A model generated the notes under the pieces. That model searched no databases, was not told the DNA's origin, and saw only the letters and a program-made list of their open reading frames with translations. This document shows positions 48,177 to 56,984 of a stretch of 64,000 nucleotides of DNA, piece after piece. Origin of the DNA: Ruegeria sp. A3M17 (GTDB lineage Bacteria > Pseudomonadota > Alphaproteobacteria > Rhodobacterales > Rhodobacteraceae); the NCBI RefSeq assembly GCF_003318255.1, contig NZ_QOCF01000009.1:1-64000 (forward strand), read 5' to 3'. How positions within the stretch are numbered: the first letter of the stretch is position 1; every line of letters starts with the position of its first letter. Both the position numbers and the translations under genes were made by a program.

Positions 48177-49259
48177 TTACCGGACTTTCAGCGTTGCCAG
48201 ACCGATCATTGCCAGGATTAGCGAGATGATCCAAAACCGGATCACGATCGTCGGCTCAGCCCAGCCCTTCTTCTCATAGTGGTGATGGATCGGCGCCATC
48301 AGGAACACACGCCGCCCGGTGCGCTTGAAATACAGCACCTGGATGATCACGCTCAGCGCTTCGACCACGAACAAACCACCTACGATCGCCAGAACCAGTT
48401 CGTGCTTGGTGGCTACCGCGATGGCACCCAATGCACCGCCCAGCGCCAGCGATCCGGTGTCGCCCATGAACACCGCAGCTGGTGGCGCGTTGTACCAAAG
48501 GAAGCCAAGACCTGCGCCAAACAGAGCCGAGGTAAAGATGAAAATCTCACCTGTTCCAGGCACGTAATGCACGTCCAGATATTCGGTAAAGTCGACCCGT
48601 CCGACAGCATAGGCAATTACCCCCAGCGTCGAAGCTGCGATCATCGCCGGCATGATGGCCAGACCATCCAGACCATCGGTCAGGTTCACAGCGTTGGCCG
48701 CCCCTACGATCACGACGATCGAGAAGGGTATGTAGAACATGCCCAGATTGATCAGTGTATCCTTGAAAATGGGCAGCGCCAGCTGGTTCTGAAGGGCCTC
48801 GGGATGGTGCAGCGTGGCCCAGGCCGAGGCCAGAACTGCGATGATAACCCCCAGTGCCATACGCATTTTCCCCGAAACGCCTTTGGTGTTCTGTTTCGAC
48901 ACCTTCGCGTAGTCATCAGCAAACCCGATCGCCGCATAGGCCAGCGTTACAAACAGAACCATCCAGACATAGGGATTGTCCCACCGCGCCCAGATCAATG
49001 TCGATGTCATCAGCGCGCCCACGATCAGCAGCCCGCCCATCGTCGGTGTGCCCGCCTTCGAAAAATGCCCTTCGGGCCCATCATCCCGGATCGGCTGGCC
49101 CTTGCCCTGCTTTTTGCGCAGCACATTGATCAGCGGTTTGCCAAAGAGAAACCCGAAAATCAGCGCAGTCAAAAAGGCGCCGCCAGCGCGGAACGTAATA
49201 TAGCGGAAGAGGTTGAAAAAATCCCCTCCGTCCGACAGGGCGGTCAACCAATAGAGCAT
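48177..49259 (-). CDS. mraY: Phospho-N-acetylmuramoyl-pentapeptide transferase
   Basis: Integral membrane enzyme (360 residues, ten helices) that makes lipid I. It shows [30 protein letters not shown], the catalytic [22 protein letters not shown] (Asp-Asp-Tyr), [32 protein letters not shown], and [16 protein letters not shown], all family motifs. It follows murF by 39 bases in the cluster. Confidence 0.97.
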   Translation of the reverse strand: MLYWLTALSDGGDFFNLFRYITFRAGGAFLTALIFGFLFGKPLINVLRKKQGKGQPIRDDGPEGHFSKAGTPTMGGLLIVGALMTSTLIWARWDNPYVWMVLFVTLAYAAIGFADDYAKVSKQNTKGVSGKMRMALGVIIAVLASAWATLHHPEALQNQLALPIFKDTLINLGMFYIPFSIVVIVGAANAVNLTDGLDGLAIMPAMIAASTLGVIAYAVGRVDFTEYLDVHYVPGTGEIFIFTSALFGAGLGFLWYNAPPAAVFMGDTGSLALGGALGAIAVATKHELVLAIVGGLFVVEALSVIIQVLYFKRTGRRVFLMAPIHHHYEKKGWAEPTIVIRFWIISLILAMIGLATLKVR

Positions 49260-49298
49260 TACAAAACCTTTCTCACACTGAGGTGGCGGGCGCGATCA

Positions 49299-50690
49299 TC
49301 AATCAAGCGCGCCCCCTTGCCCCATTTTACGCAAACCGTCAACAATCTGCGCCAATGCCATGCTCAGCGATCCCTTGGCCAACACAGTGTCACCGGCCTG
49401 AACAAGCTCTGGTAGATGGACGGCCATCTCGGTGCTGGTCTCAAACCAAAGCCCGCGTTTGCCCGTCGGAAGCGCATCGTGCAGCGCCTTCATCAGCGGA
49501 CCAACGCAATGCACTTTGTCCACGCGCTGCACGGCCGAAACATCCGCTATCGCCGCATGCATGGCAGTTTCCTCCGGCCCCAACTCCTTCATATCCCCAA
49601 GAAAAGCGATACGACGCTGCCCTTGCGCCGCGGCCAAAACATCCAGTGCGGCCTCCATCGACGTGGGGTTAGCGTTGTAGCTGTCATCCAGCAGTTCGAT
49701 CCGGCCACCGTCGGTCAACGCGATCTGTTCGCGCACCCCGCGACCCTTGACCGGCGACCATCCGCCGAGACCTGCAATTGCCTGATCCAGATCGACGCCC
49801 ATTTCAACACAAGCAGCCAATGCCCCCAGCGCGTTCATGGCGAAATGTGTGCCCGCTGACTGAACGTCAAACGCAAACGGGTGCCCTGCGACTGTTGCCT
49901 TTGCATGAACCGAGTCAGCCTCTTGGGTTACATTGGTCAATGTGTAGTCGGAGCCATTGCGGCCGAAATCGACCGTTTTCGCGCCCAAATCCCGCGCACA
50001 ATCGCGCAGGATGTCCGCATGCTCGATATCTGCGTTCAGGATGGCCGCGCCGCCCTCGATCAGGCCGTCAAAAATCGCCGCCTTTTCATGCGCAATACCG
50101 GCCACCGACTCGAACGCTTCTAGGTGCACTGCCGCCACGGTCGTGACCAGCGCCACATGCGGGCGGGCTTGCTGCGCCAGAGGCGAGATCTCACCGGGAT
50201 GGTTCATACCAATCTCGATCACAGCGAATTCTGTGTTGCGCGGCATCCGGGCCAAGGTCAGCGGCACGCCCCAATGGTTGTTGTAGCTGGCAACGCTGGC
50301 ATGAGTTTTTCCCTGCGCGTCCAAAATGGTGGCCAGCATTTCCTTCGTCGATGTCTTGCCGACGCTTCCGGTCACCCCGAGCACCCGCGCATTGCAACGG
50401 TCACGACCCGCGCACCCCAGCGCCTCAAGCCCCAACTGCACGTCTTCGACGATCAGCAAGGGCGCATCCTCTGGCACGCCCTCGGGAATACGCGACACCA
50501 AGGCCGCCCCAGCGCCTTTTTCCAAAGCCTGCGCTACGAATTCATGCCCGTCCCGCGCGGCTGTGAGTGCGACGAAAAGATCGCCGGGCTGGATAGTGCG
50601 CGTGTCGATCGACACACCATTGACCGCCCAATCCGAAGTGACGCGTCCACCGGTTGCCTCGGCGGCCTCGGCTGCTGTCCACAATGTCAT
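49299..50690 (-). CDS. murF: UDP-N-acetylmuramoyl-tripeptide--D-alanyl-D-alanine ligase
   Basis: Fourth Mur ligase (463 residues), joins D-Ala-D-Ala to the tripeptide. It shows SIDTRTIQPGDLFVAL, ATP loop GSVGKTSTKEML, ASYNNHWGVPLTLARMP, EIGMNHPGEI, and DDSYNANPTSMEAALDVL, all typical. The start overlaps the murE stop by four bases, so the two are coupled. Confidence 0.97.
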   Translation of the reverse strand: MTLWTAAEAAEATGGRVTSDWAVNGVSIDTRTIQPGDLFVALTAARDGHEFVAQALEKGAGAALVSRIPEGVPEDAPLLIVEDVQLGLEALGCAGRDRCNARVLGVTGSVGKTSTKEMLATILDAQGKTHASVASYNNHWGVPLTLARMPRNTEFAVIEIGMNHPGEISPLAQQARPHVALVTTVAAVHLEAFESVAGIAHEKAAIFDGLIEGGAAILNADIEHADILRDCARDLGAKTVDFGRNGSDYTLTNVTQEADSVHAKATVAGHPFAFDVQSAGTHFAMNALGALAACVEMGVDLDQAIAGLGGWSPVKGRGVREQIALTDGGRIELLDDSYNANPTSMEAALDVLAAAQGQRRIAFLGDMKELGPEETAMHAAIADVSAVQRVDKVHCVGPLMKALHDALPTGKRGLWFETSTEMAVHLPELVQAGDTVLAKGSLSMALAQIVDGLRKMGQGGALD

Positions 50691-52168
50691 GCCACCCTCC
50701 CGTCCAGTGCGGCCACACTGATGCTGGCCTGTTCGACATCATCAAATGGCAGAACCTGATCGCCAACGATCTGGCCGGTTTCATGCCCCTTGCCCGCAAT
50801 CAAAAGCGCGTCGCCCGGTTGCAGCGCGTCTATCCCGCGCAAGATGGCCTCGGCCCGATCACCGACCTCAGTTGCCTCTGGTGCCCCACCCATCACGGCG
50901 GCGCGTATGGTGGCCGGATCTTCGCTGCGCGGGTTGTCGTCGGAAACGAAAACCACATCTGCGTGGTTGGCGGCAGCTTGGCCCATAAGCGGGCGCTTGG
51001 TCGCGTCGCGATCACCGCCTGCACCGACAATCGCTATCAGGCGGCCCATCACATGCGGGCGCAATGCCTTGAGTGCAGTCGCCACTGCGTCAGGTGTATG
51101 AGCGTAATCCACAAAAACCGCTGCCCCATTCTCTCGCGTCGCCGCCAACTGCATGCGTCCGCGAACCGTCGTCAGATGCGGCAGGGTTTCGAACACGTGT
51201 TCAGGCTCTTCCCCTGCAGCAATAACCAAACCGCAGGCCAACAAGATGTTTTCGGCCTGAAAACCACCGATCAGATTCAAACGGGTTTGGAAAATCTTAC
51301 CCTGCCAAGAAAACCGCAGGTCCTGACCTGTTGCATCAAATCGCTGATTCATCAGGCACAGGTCTGCTTCCCCAAGCCCAACGGTCAGAATCTTCTGCCC
51401 CCGATTTTTGGCAATTCGGAGGATCTGAGCGCCCTTGGGATCGCTCATGTTGACGACAACAGTGCCGTCTTGCGGCAGGACCCGATCAAACAGACCTGCC
51501 TTGGCGTTGAAATACGCCTCGAACGTTTCGTGGTAGTCCAGATGGTCCTGAGTGAAGTTCGAAAACCCCGCCGCAGCCAGCTGTACCCCGTCCAAGCGGC
51601 GCTGTTCCAACCCGTGCGAGGATGCCTCCATCGCCGCATGAGTCACTCCATTCTCTGCAGCCTGATACAGGCACCGATGCAAAGTGATTGGTTCGGGTGT
51701 TGTATGGGCTAATGGTGCGGTCCACGCCCCCTCGACCCCTGTGGTCCCGAGGTTCACCGCGGCGTGACCAAGTTCGGTCCAGATCTGGCGTACAAAAGTT
51801 GCGACCGAAGTTTTGCCATTGGTGCCAGTAACCGCAACAATGGTCTTAGGCTGTGCTCCGAACCACAGCGCAGCACACCCGGCCAGCGCTTGACGCGGGT
51901 CCTCGAGCACCATCAGCGCCGCATCTGATGCGGCCAGTTCCTCGGCTGCGATCTCTGCCCCTTCAGCATCCGTCAGGATGGCTGCGGCCCCCATACGCAA
52001 AGCGTATCGAATGAACTCACCGCCATGAACACGTGTACCGGGAAGTGCCGCAAAGAGGAAACCGTCTTTGACTTCGCGACTGTCGACCGCCAGCCCTGTG
52101 ATATCAGGATTGGTGCCACCTCGGGCGGTCAGGGCCAGTTGGCTGAGTTTCTTTGTCCTTGCGCCCAT
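50687..52168 (-). CDS. murE: UDP-N-acetylmuramoyl-tripeptide synthetase, meso-DAP adding
   Basis: Third Mur ligase (493 residues). ATP loop GTNGKT at 115-120; NLGTTGVEG; TTPEPITLHR; carbamylated-lysine region; VDYAHTPDAVATALKAL; and DDNPRSEDPATIRA, whose DNPR marks specificity for meso-diaminopimelate, as expected in a Gram-negative. It lies 21 bases after ftsI and overlaps murF. Confidence 0.97.
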   Translation of the reverse strand: MGARTKKLSQLALTARGGTNPDITGLAVDSREVKDGFLFAALPGTRVHGGEFIRYALRMGAAAILTDAEGAEIAAEELAASDAALMVLEDPRQALAGCAALWFGAQPKTIVAVTGTNGKTSVATFVRQIWTELGHAAVNLGTTGVEGAWTAPLAHTTPEPITLHRCLYQAAENGVTHAAMEASSHGLEQRRLDGVQLAAAGFSNFTQDHLDYHETFEAYFNAKAGLFDRVLPQDGTVVVNMSDPKGAQILRIAKNRGQKILTVGLGEADLCLMNQRFDATGQDLRFSWQGKIFQTRLNLIGGFQAENILLACGLVIAAGEEPEHVFETLPHLTTVRGRMQLAATRENGAAVFVDYAHTPDAVATALKALRPHVMGRLIAIVGAGGDRDATKRPLMGQAAANHADVVFVSDDNPRSEDPATIRAAVMGGAPEATEVGDRAEAILRGIDALQPGDALLIAGKGHETGQIVGDQVLPFDDVEQASISVAALDGRVA

Positions 52169-52189
52169 GACCCACCTCGTTTGGACAGC

Positions 52190-53977
52190 CTAATTTGAGG
52201 TCAGCGTTATAGCAGCGCCGGCCTCAGGCTCAACCCGAGGACGCAGGCCCAGCAAAGGTGCGATGCGCCCGATCAATTCTGCGGCCACAGGAACCGCTGT
52301 CCAACCTGCCGTACGCCGCTTTTCGCCATAAGCAAGGATGGATGGTTCGTCCAACGTTACGATCAGGACGTATTTTGGGTCATAGGCGGGAAAGAACGTC
52401 GCGAAGGTCGCAATCACCTTGTCGTCGTAATAACCACCACGCGGCTTGGGCTTATCCGCAGTGCCGGTCTTACCGGCCACATCATAGCCTGCCACATCGC
52501 CAAAACTGGCGGTGCCATCGGTCACCACCCGGCGCAACATGTTCTGCGCCTGGTTTGCCGCGTTATCAGACATCACCCGAGGACCGTATTGCGGCCCATT
52601 TTTGCGCAGAATCGTCGGGCTTACATAATGCCCGCCATTGGCAATCGCCGCGTACCCTGCCGCCAGATGCATGGGGCTGGTCGACAGGCCATGACCATAA
52701 GAGATGGTCACCGTGCTCAGTTCGCCCCATTTCTTTGGCTTCAACGGCTCACCGCCCTTGGCCTCGACGATTTCGAACGGGGTGGGATCGAACATACCAA
52801 GCGATTCCAGAAAATCCTGCTGCCGCTGCGCGCCGATCTGCAGCGCTAGTCGCCCGGTGCCCCGGTTCGAGCTGTGGACGATCACATCCGCGACGCTGAT
52901 CTTGCCGTAATTCTTGCCGTTGAACTCACCAATCGGGAAACGACCAATCCTCATCGGCCCTGAGGTATCGATGATCGTATTCGAGTTCACCAATCCCAAC
53001 TGAACCGCCTGCGCGGCAGTGAAAATCTTAAACACGGACCCCAGTTCGTAAACGCCCTGAACATAGCGATTGAACAGCGGGCTATCTGAGGGATCGAACC
53101 CCGAGGTCGGCGGGCGCGGGCGATCATTGGGGTCAAATGACGGCAAAGAGGCCGCCGAGATCACCTCGCCCGTATGCGCGTTCATCAGAACCGCTGACGC
53201 CCCCTTGGCGTTCATAATCTTCATGCCGCCAAACAGCACCTGCTCAACGGCGGCTTGAACCGTCAGGTCCAGCGAGAGCTGCAGCGGCTTAGTCCCATTC
53301 GCGGGATCACGCAGGTAGTCGTCAAATTGCTTTTCAACGCCGGCCACACCGATCACTTCGGCAGCACTGACACCTTCGCGCCCAAAGCTTGACCCACCTA
53401 GGATATGCGCCGCCAGACGGCCATTCGGGTACAACCGCATCTCACGCGGGCCGAACAGAATGCCAGGATCACCGATATCGTGCACGGCTTGTTTCTGCTC
53501 GGGCGAGATACGCTTTTTGATCCACAGGAATTTGCGATTACCAGTGAAATCCTTGACCAGGCGTTCTTTTTCCAGATCGGGGAAGATCGCCACAAGCTGA
53601 TCAGCGGCAGCAATCGGGTCGATCATCAGCGGCGGCTGCGCATATACCGAGTAAGTGTCCAGATTGGTCGCAAGAATGCGCCCTTCCCGGTCTACGATGT
53701 TGGCCCGCTGCATCGCAATGGCTGCACCCGGGGCCGAGGCCACGGGTTCTTGCGCTTCGGACGTGGCCAACATGCCCATCCGGACGCCCACGACTGAAAA
53801 GGCGCAGAAAAAGAACAGACCCAGCACCAGCAAGCGGCCCTCAGCACGGGTGCGGCTGCGGTCTTTCATGTCTTCGTGACGCTTGCGGATATTTTCGCGC
53901 TCGATGGCTTTGGGATTCTCGCCCCGCGAGCGCGCGTCAAGGATTCGGGCCAGAGGGCGCAGCGGCGTTCGGGTCAT
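52190..53977 (-). CDS. ftsI: Septal transpeptidase FtsI (PBP3)
   Basis: Class B penicillin-binding protein (595 residues) that crosslinks septal peptidoglycan with FtsW. One membrane segment is at about 48-70 (LLVLGLFFFCAFSVVGVRMGML). The N-terminal dimerisation part includes REGRILATNLDTYSVYAQP. The transpeptidase site is complete: S314-VF-K317, S369-S-N371, K503-TGT. It starts four bases inside the ftsL end. Confidence 0.97.
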   Translation of the reverse strand: MTRTPLRPLARILDARSRGENPKAIERENIRKRHEDMKDRSRTRAEGRLLVLGLFFFCAFSVVGVRMGMLATSEAQEPVASAPGAAIAMQRANIVDREGRILATNLDTYSVYAQPPLMIDPIAAADQLVAIFPDLEKERLVKDFTGNRKFLWIKKRISPEQKQAVHDIGDPGILFGPREMRLYPNGRLAAHILGGSSFGREGVSAAEVIGVAGVEKQFDDYLRDPANGTKPLQLSLDLTVQAAVEQVLFGGMKIMNAKGASAVLMNAHTGEVISAASLPSFDPNDRPRPPTSGFDPSDSPLFNRYVQGVYELGSVFKIFTAAQAVQLGLVNSNTIIDTSGPMRIGRFPIGEFNGKNYGKISVADVIVHSSNRGTGRLALQIGAQRQQDFLESLGMFDPTPFEIVEAKGGEPLKPKKWGELSTVTISYGHGLSTSPMHLAAGYAAIANGGHYVSPTILRKNGPQYGPRVMSDNAANQAQNMLRRVVTDGTASFGDVAGYDVAGKTGTADKPKPRGGYYDDKVIATFATFFPAYDPKYVLIVTLDEPSILAYGEKRRTAGWTAVPVAAELIGRIAPLLGLRPRVEPEAGAAITLTSN

Positions 53978-54342
53978 GGGATTTGCACCTCACCCAGCGC
54001 CTGAATGTTCGTGATGGCCTGCAGCTCGATCGGGTCGACGATCGGCAGGTCAGGATCTTCCGCATAGGCAATCTGATCGCCGCGACCAAATTGCTCGGCC
54101 CGCAGGGGCAAAAGGCCCAACCGTTCAAAGTTCAGATCAGCAAGCTCTCGCAACCTGTCGGGGCGATTCAGATAGGCCCATTCGGCGTTCAAAACCGCCA
54201 GCTTCACCTGCGCCATACCAATTTCGCGCTGCAGCTTCTGCGTTTCCTTCACCACCTGCTGCGTGCGATAGTTTTCCTGATACGCCCACAGCGCCAGTCC
54301 AAACACGGACAGAGCAGTCAACACATACAAAACACTCTTCAT
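53974..54342 (-). CDS. ftsL: Cell division protein FtsL
   Basis: Short bitopic divisome protein (122 residues). One membrane helix at the N-terminus ([19 protein letters not shown]) is followed by a coiled-coil stretch ([45 protein letters not shown]), as expected for partners of FtsB and FtsQ. It overlaps rsmH and ftsI by four bases on either side. Confidence 0.92.
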   Translation of the reverse strand: MKSVLYVLTALSVFGLALWAYQENYRTQQVVKETQKLQREIGMAQVKLAVLNAEWAYLNRPDRLRELADLNFERLGLLPLRAEQFGRGDQIAYAEDPDLPIVDPIELQAITNIQALGEVQIP

Positions 54343-55331
54343 TTTGCTCTTCCCCCTAGTTGCGGCATACCAACAGCGCGGGCATCAATTTCCCCCGACG
54401 GCGCATCCGTTCGAATTGCAACACGTAGCTTTGCCGAGCGCGAACGCGGATTTTCCTGCAGCTCCTGATCATCCGGTCCCACGGCTTTACGAGTCTTAAG
54501 CGTGAACTGCGGCAGCTCCTGCTCAATCTCGGGCGCATACCGATTGGCCCGGCCCGTCTTGCCCGCACGGGACTGAAAGAACCGTTTGACCATCCGGTCT
54601 TCGATGGAATGAAACGTTACGACTGCCAGTTGACCGCCCGGTCTCAACGCACGTTCCGCAGCCATAAGACCTTGATACAGCTCTTCATATTCAGCATTCA
54701 CTGCGATCCGCAGACCCTGAAAACTGCGGGTTGCTGGGTGGGACTGCCCCGGCTTGGGTCGCGGCAAACAGGATTCTATGATCTTAACCAGGCGCAGCGT
54801 CGTCGTAAGGGGTTCGTCGGCGCGCGCCTTTACAATGGCCTTGGCAATGCGACGGCTGGCTCGCTCCTCGCCATAATGAAACAGGATATCGGCCAGTTGT
54901 TCCTCGGTCGCAGTGTTGACCAAATCAGCCGCGCTTTCACCTTCTTGGCTCATACGCATGTCGAGCGGGCCGTCTTTCATGAAGGAAAACCCGCGTTCCG
55001 CCAGATCCAGCTGCATAGACGACACGCCCAAATCCAGAACGATACCATCCAGATCCTGTGCATATTCGTCCATGCGCGAGAATACACCCTGCTGCATCAC
55101 CAGCCGGTCGCCATAATCTCCGACCCAATCCGCCGCCATTTCAAAGGCCAACGGATCACGGTCCACGCCGATGACCTTATCTGCACCAGCGTCCAGCAGG
55201 CCTCGCGTATATCCGCCCGCACCAAACGTTCCATCCAGCCAGACACCCGACACAGGCGCAACAGCAGCCAGCAATGGACGCAGCAGAACGGGGATATGAG
55301 GTTTTTCGGAAGGGGTTTTAGCGCCGGCCAT
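54339..55331 (-). CDS. rsmH: 16S rRNA (cytosine1402-N4)-methyltransferase RsmH
   Basis: SAM-dependent methyltransferase (330 residues; also MraW) acting on C1402 of 16S rRNA. SAM motif: [30 protein letters not shown]. Further: [32 protein letters not shown], and [15 protein letters not shown]. The ATG at 55331 comes four bases after the mraZ stop. An ATG four codons earlier overlaps that stop and is a fair alternative. The open frame continues far upstream through mraZ without meaning. Confidence 0.96.
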   Translation of the reverse strand: MAGAKTPSEKPHIPVLLRPLLAAVAPVSGVWLDGTFGAGGYTRGLLDAGADKVIGVDRDPLAFEMAADWVGDYGDRLVMQQGVFSRMDEYAQDLDGIVLDLGVSSMQLDLAERGFSFMKDGPLDMRMSQEGESAADLVNTATEEQLADILFHYGEERASRRIAKAIVKARADEPLTTTLRLVKIIESCLPRPKPGQSHPATRSFQGLRIAVNAEYEELYQGLMAAERALRPGGQLAVVTFHSIEDRMVKRFFQSRAGKTGRANRYAPEIEQELPQFTLKTRKAVGPDDQELQENPRSRSAKLRVAIRTDAPSGEIDARAVGMPQLGGRAK

Positions 55332-55335
55332 GCCG

Positions 55336-55839
55336 TTACGCATCCCCGGTGCCGTCAAGGAACTCCAAAGGATCAAAGTCCTCGGGCTGTTCGTCCAACC
55401 ACTCTTCGGCCGCAGCGAGTTCTTCGGATTCGTAAGTTTCCGGCTTCCAAATCTGGAACGTGTCACCCGCGGCGATAAAGAATGCCTCACCTTCAAGGCT
55501 GATCTTGTTGCGCAGCTTTGCCGGCAGCACCAGACGGCCGGTTTCATCCACTGTGGTCGGGAAGGATTGCCCATGGAACATACGCTGCAACATCTTCCGT
55601 TGCATCGACCCGCGCGGCAACGCCTCGATCTTGGCATCAACCTCTTCGATCGCCTGCATAGTATAGCATTCCAGAAATTTGCGACGGTGATCGCCGTAGA
55701 CAATTACAAGCTCAGGTGTGTCACCGGGCTGCCAGTTCGGGTCAGAGGATTCAAGCACACGGCGAAACGAGGCCGGGATCGACACCCTGCCCTTCGTATC
55801 CACCTTGTGGTGGCTTTCACCTCTAAACCTGCGCGCCAA
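55336..55839 (-). CDS. mraZ: Transcriptional regulator MraZ
   Basis: DNA-binding protein (167 residues) with two AbrB-like SpoVT repeats: [26 protein letters not shown] at the N-terminus, and [21 protein letters not shown] in the second half, each with the DxxGR pattern. It forms rings, binds TGGGN repeats and controls the dcw operon in E. coli. The start is TTG with GGAAGGGA ten bases upstream. It is the first gene of the cluster and is preceded by an intrinsic terminator in the leader. Confidence 0.95.
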   Translation of the reverse strand: MARRFRGESHHKVDTKGRVSIPASFRRVLESSDPNWQPGDTPELVIVYGDHRRKFLECYTMQAIEEVDAKIEALPRGSMQRKMLQRMFHGQSFPTTVDETGRLVLPAKLRNKISLEGEAFFIAAGDTFQIWKPETYESEELAAAEEWLDEQPEDFDPLEFLDGTGDA

Positions 55840-55890
55840 GACGACTGTCCCTTCCGCTTGCGCCCCACTTAAAATTTACTTCCCCAGATG

Positions 55891-55931
55891 AAAAACGGCG
55901 GGTTGATCTGCTGCCACTGATCAACCCGCCG
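55891..55931 (-). terminator. Strong intrinsic terminator in the mraZ leader
   Basis: Arms CGGCGGGTTGATC (55896-55908) and GATCAACCCGCCG (55919-55931) are perfect over 13 pairs, with a 10-base loop, and TTTTT follows on the minus strand (55895-55891). It lies about 50 bases before the mraZ start, so transcription of the dcw genes must read through it. Confidence 0.85.
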
Positions 55932-56100
55932 CATTGACCCGCTGTGCGGGATGTCCAGCTGCGCGCGCCACCTGGGGGGATGTCTGCTCGCCCGCGCGCC
56001 GGATCTCTTGATTGATGAAAGCGAGATGCCTGTATGAAACCTGATTTTTGTTGTTTCGGGGTCGTTTGGTGCCCCATGTGCCTCGTCCTCATCGGATGAA
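55891..56100 (-). ncRNA. UpsM-like small RNA from the mraZ leader
   Basis: The minus-strand region directly upstream of mraZ looks like a structured transcript: a GCGCGCG/CGCGCGC stem (55961-55967 with 55993-55999), CCCGC-TGT-GCGGG (55938-55950), and the terminator hairpin ending near 55891. In Rhodobacter sphaeroides the sRNA UpsM, about 200 nt long, arises from the mraZ leader by termination at this place and is described as conserved in the family. Identity here rests on position and architecture. The 5' end (near 56100) is inferred from the R. sphaeroides length, not from a promoter seen here. Confidence 0.65.
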
Positions 56101-56744
56101 TTAGGGATGACATGGGAATTCATGGAAATCAATAAGAAATTTTCTAGCTCCATGTTCAGAATCGCAGTTTAGCCAACGCGATTGAGAAAGAAAACCACCC
56201 CACGGACACCAATTGTAGGCGATAAGAGTAACTGATACACCAAATAGGCTAACTATCGCCTCACCCCAAGTATTCCCATAATTTCCCAAAAAATTCTCAT
56301 AAGAGCGTTATTTCGTGGCTGACGTAGTGAAAATGAGCCACTTGGGTGACGAATCACCCCAATATCAAACCCCAACCACATGTGGATTCTGCCAATACCA
56401 GCAAACGCCCATGAATTCCCATGAACCGGAATCTTCATGTTATCCGCCGCGCCTGGCCCACCAGATACGCAAGGCGCACAAGATCTGACCGACTCCGCAC
56501 AAGAGACGCGCAAACACGAAATTCCAGAAAAATTTTCTGAAACCTTCCCTTGGGGAAGCACCCGCTGCAGGCCTTATTTTATTGACCCTTCCAAACTCCC
56601 ATCGACAACCAGTTGATATCTATGCATTTGCTGCATAGCAGCATTGACGTTGTCAGGTATTGTGCAATCGCAGCATTTGATTATTTTCAGTCTCAAGCAA
56701 GCGCCGGACAACACCGGCAACACTGAATACATCGAGTAAAGTAA
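56101..56744. promoter_or_regulatory. Regulatory region upstream of dcw and DUF1127 genes
   Basis: No gene is supported. Seen: five GANTC sites (56159, 56351, 56385, 56429, 56491); CATGGGAATTCATGG at 56111-56125 and again inverted at 56410-56424; dyad GGGTGA-CGAA-TCACCC at 56344-56359; GTGGCT (56315-56320) / AGCCAC (56336-56341); CTTCCC-TTG-GGGAAG near 56546-56560; and, before the DUF1127 gene, nested arms GACAAC (56604-56609), CTATGCA (56620-56626), TGCATAG (56632-56638), GTTGTC (56649-56654). No confident -35/-10 pair was found by eye. Confidence 0.55.
56264..56288 (-). promoter_or_regulatory. Triple TGGGN direct repeat, candidate MraZ box
   Basis: Read on the minus strand: TGGGA-AATTA-TGGGA-ATACT-TGGGG, three 5-base boxes at 56288-56284, 56278-56274 and 56268-56264 with exact 10-base period. 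This is the arrangement bound by MraZ in E. coli. Two more pairs with the same period are at 56421-56407 (minus strand) and 56113-56127 (plus strand, second box TGGAA). Confidence 0.6.
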
Positions 56745-56969
56745 ATGGCTGTAGCAACACATAACACCACGCTCAAAGGCGCACCGGCAACTAGCCTGGC
56801 TTCGCTGATCCAGGCGACAAAGACCCGGTTCGCGCAGTATCGCATCTATCGCCAGACAGTTAACGAGCTGTCTGAACTGTCGAACCGTGAACTGGCTGAT
56901 CTGGGGCTTCAACGCTCGATGATCCGCCGTCTGGCCCAGCAAGCGGCCGAAGAGCACGTCGCACGTTAA
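56745..56969 (+). CDS. DUF1127 protein (CcaF1-like)
   Basis: A 74-residue basic protein. The C-terminal 45 residues are the DUF1127 domain (RFAQYRIYRQTVNELSELSNRELADLGLQRSMIRRLAQQAAEE), an arginine-rich helical element. In R. sphaeroides the homologous gene upstream of the CcsR sRNAs (RSP_6037) encodes CcaF1, an RNA-binding protein that affects sRNA maturation. The same arrangement is seen here, with hairpin RNAs starting about 20 bases after the stop. Cotranscription and processing are therefore likely. GAGTAAAG precedes the ATG as a moderate ribosome site. Confidence 0.85.
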   Translation: MAVATHNTTLKGAPATSLASLIQATKTRFAQYRIYRQTVNELSELSNRELADLGLQRSMIRRLAQQAAEEHVAR

Positions 56970-56984
56970 GCGACACCGAAACAT

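Noticed and set aside
48279-49415. 378-codon plus-strand frame opposite mraY
   Set aside because: It is the antisense shadow of mraY in GC-rich DNA: no family resemblance, rich in Arg, His and Gln, no ribosome site.
55840-56744. RNase P RNA or another housekeeping RNA upstream of mraZ
   Set aside because: The conserved RNase P core (GAGGAAAGTCC) and SRP or tmRNA landmarks are absent; the hairpins fit a leader sRNA instead.
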